Part shown: piece by piece, positions 21,585-21,750 of the stretch
Numbering within the stretch: position 1 is the stretch's first letter
Layout of the letters: each line of letters starts with the position of its first letter
NCBI GenBank assembly: GCA_937920725.1
Contig: CALEUW010000035.1
Location: 1 to 21,750, forward strand
Direction of reading: 5' to 3'
From: UMGS1601 sp900553335
GTDB taxonomy: Bacteria; Bacillota; Clostridia; Oscillospirales; Ruminococcaceae
DNA: 21,750 bases
Program-made: the position numbers and the translations under genes
Notes under the pieces: generated by a model
Database searches by the model: none
What the model was told of the DNA's origin: nothing
The model's input: only the letters and a program-made list of their open reading frames with translations

Positions 21585-21750
21585 ATGAGTAACAGCAAAT
21601 TGGTAAACTATACACGGCTTTCACCGAACTGCAATAAGCCGAGGAATCATAAGATCGACAAGATCACAATACATCACATGGCAGGTAATTTGACGGTAGA
21701 ACAGTGTGGCGCTGTATTTGCGCCAACGTCAAGGCAGGCGAGCAGTAACT
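21585..21750 (+). CDS. N-acetylmuramoyl-L-alanine amidase endolysin (5' part; cut by window edge)
   Basis: The visible 55 residues start 'MSNSKLVNYTRLSPNCNKPR' and continue with 'KITIHHMAGNLTVEQCGAVFAPTSRQASSN'. This matches the start of phage amidase_2-type endolysins, where the His in 'ITIH' is a zinc ligand and 'RQASSNY' precedes the catalytic region. Such enzymes cut the bond between N-acetylmuramic acid and L-alanine of peptidoglycan. The ATG at 21585 follows AGAGGAGG. It is the third part of the lysis cassette after the XhlA-like protein and holin. The rest, including other zinc ligands and any cell-wall binding domain, lies beyond the window. Confidence 0.88.
   Translation, partial: MSNSKLVNYTRLSPNCNKPRNHKIDKITIHHMAGNLTVEQCGAVFAPTSRQASSN

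Noticed and set aside
21377..21592. Overlapping + strand ORF across the XkdX-like gene
   Set aside because: Its product is Arg/Cys-rich and shadow-like, while the other frame fits XkdX, has TAATG coupling and keeps the Shine-Dalgarno of the amidase at its end.
1..21750. CRISPR array, insertion sequence or retroelement
   Set aside because: No regularly spaced repeat with spacers, no transposase or reverse transcriptase, and no terminal inverted repeats were seen.

Overview
The window is a nearly continuous stretch of the late (structural and lysis) region of a long-tailed siphophage or prophage. Every supported protein gene is on the + strand. The host looks like a low-GC Firmicute (Bacillota), probably a gut Clostridia member. 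The reasons are AT-rich codon use, strong AGGAGG-type ribosome binding sites, frequent TTG/GTG starts, and families typical of such phages: SPP1-like portal, GP20-type scaffold, Gp15, TP901 tape measure, SPP1-type holin and BppU. The exact host is inferred. No integrase, repressor, replication gene or attachment site is present, so the sequence does not show whether this is an integrated prophage.

Layout. (1) 1-569: the end of an unknown gene, an 18-codon ORF, and a small regulator of the RinA/ArpU/DUF1492 kind, which commonly precedes late operons. (2) 570-904: a non-protein stretch with three GTTAC repeats at exact 9-bp spacing, an extended -10 box, several hairpins, a complete tRNA-CAT with CCA, and a terminator-like hairpin just before the terminase. 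(3) 905-5379: small terminase, large terminase, portal and minor head protein. The minor head protein carries an extra C-terminal domain that resembles a BECR-fold nuclease. It overlaps a very acidic 74-residue ORF, a candidate immunity protein. (4) 5588-5955: two look-alike terminators around a very basic 54-residue ORF. (5) 5956-10707: scaffold, major capsid, four head-completion/head-tail genes, major tail protein with a possible -1 frameshift extension, and two tail-assembly genes including Gp15. (6) 10723-18336: tape measure (1415 aa, suggesting a tail near 200 nm), tail tip/hub genes and a fibre-like protein. (7) 18350-21750: XhlA-like protein, holin, a BppU-type receptor-binding/baseplate protein with two repeated modules, an XkdX-like small protein, and the start of an amidase endolysin cut by the window edge.

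The genes would act in series: the regulator switches on late transcription at the repeat/-10 region, terminase packages DNA through the portal into a scaffold-built capsid, connector proteins join a tail set in length by the tape measure, and holin plus amidase release progeny. The parts that go beyond standard phage architecture are the toxin-like minor head C-terminus with its acidic neighbour, the initiator-like tRNA within a structured leader, and the acidic frameshift tail of the tail-tube protein.
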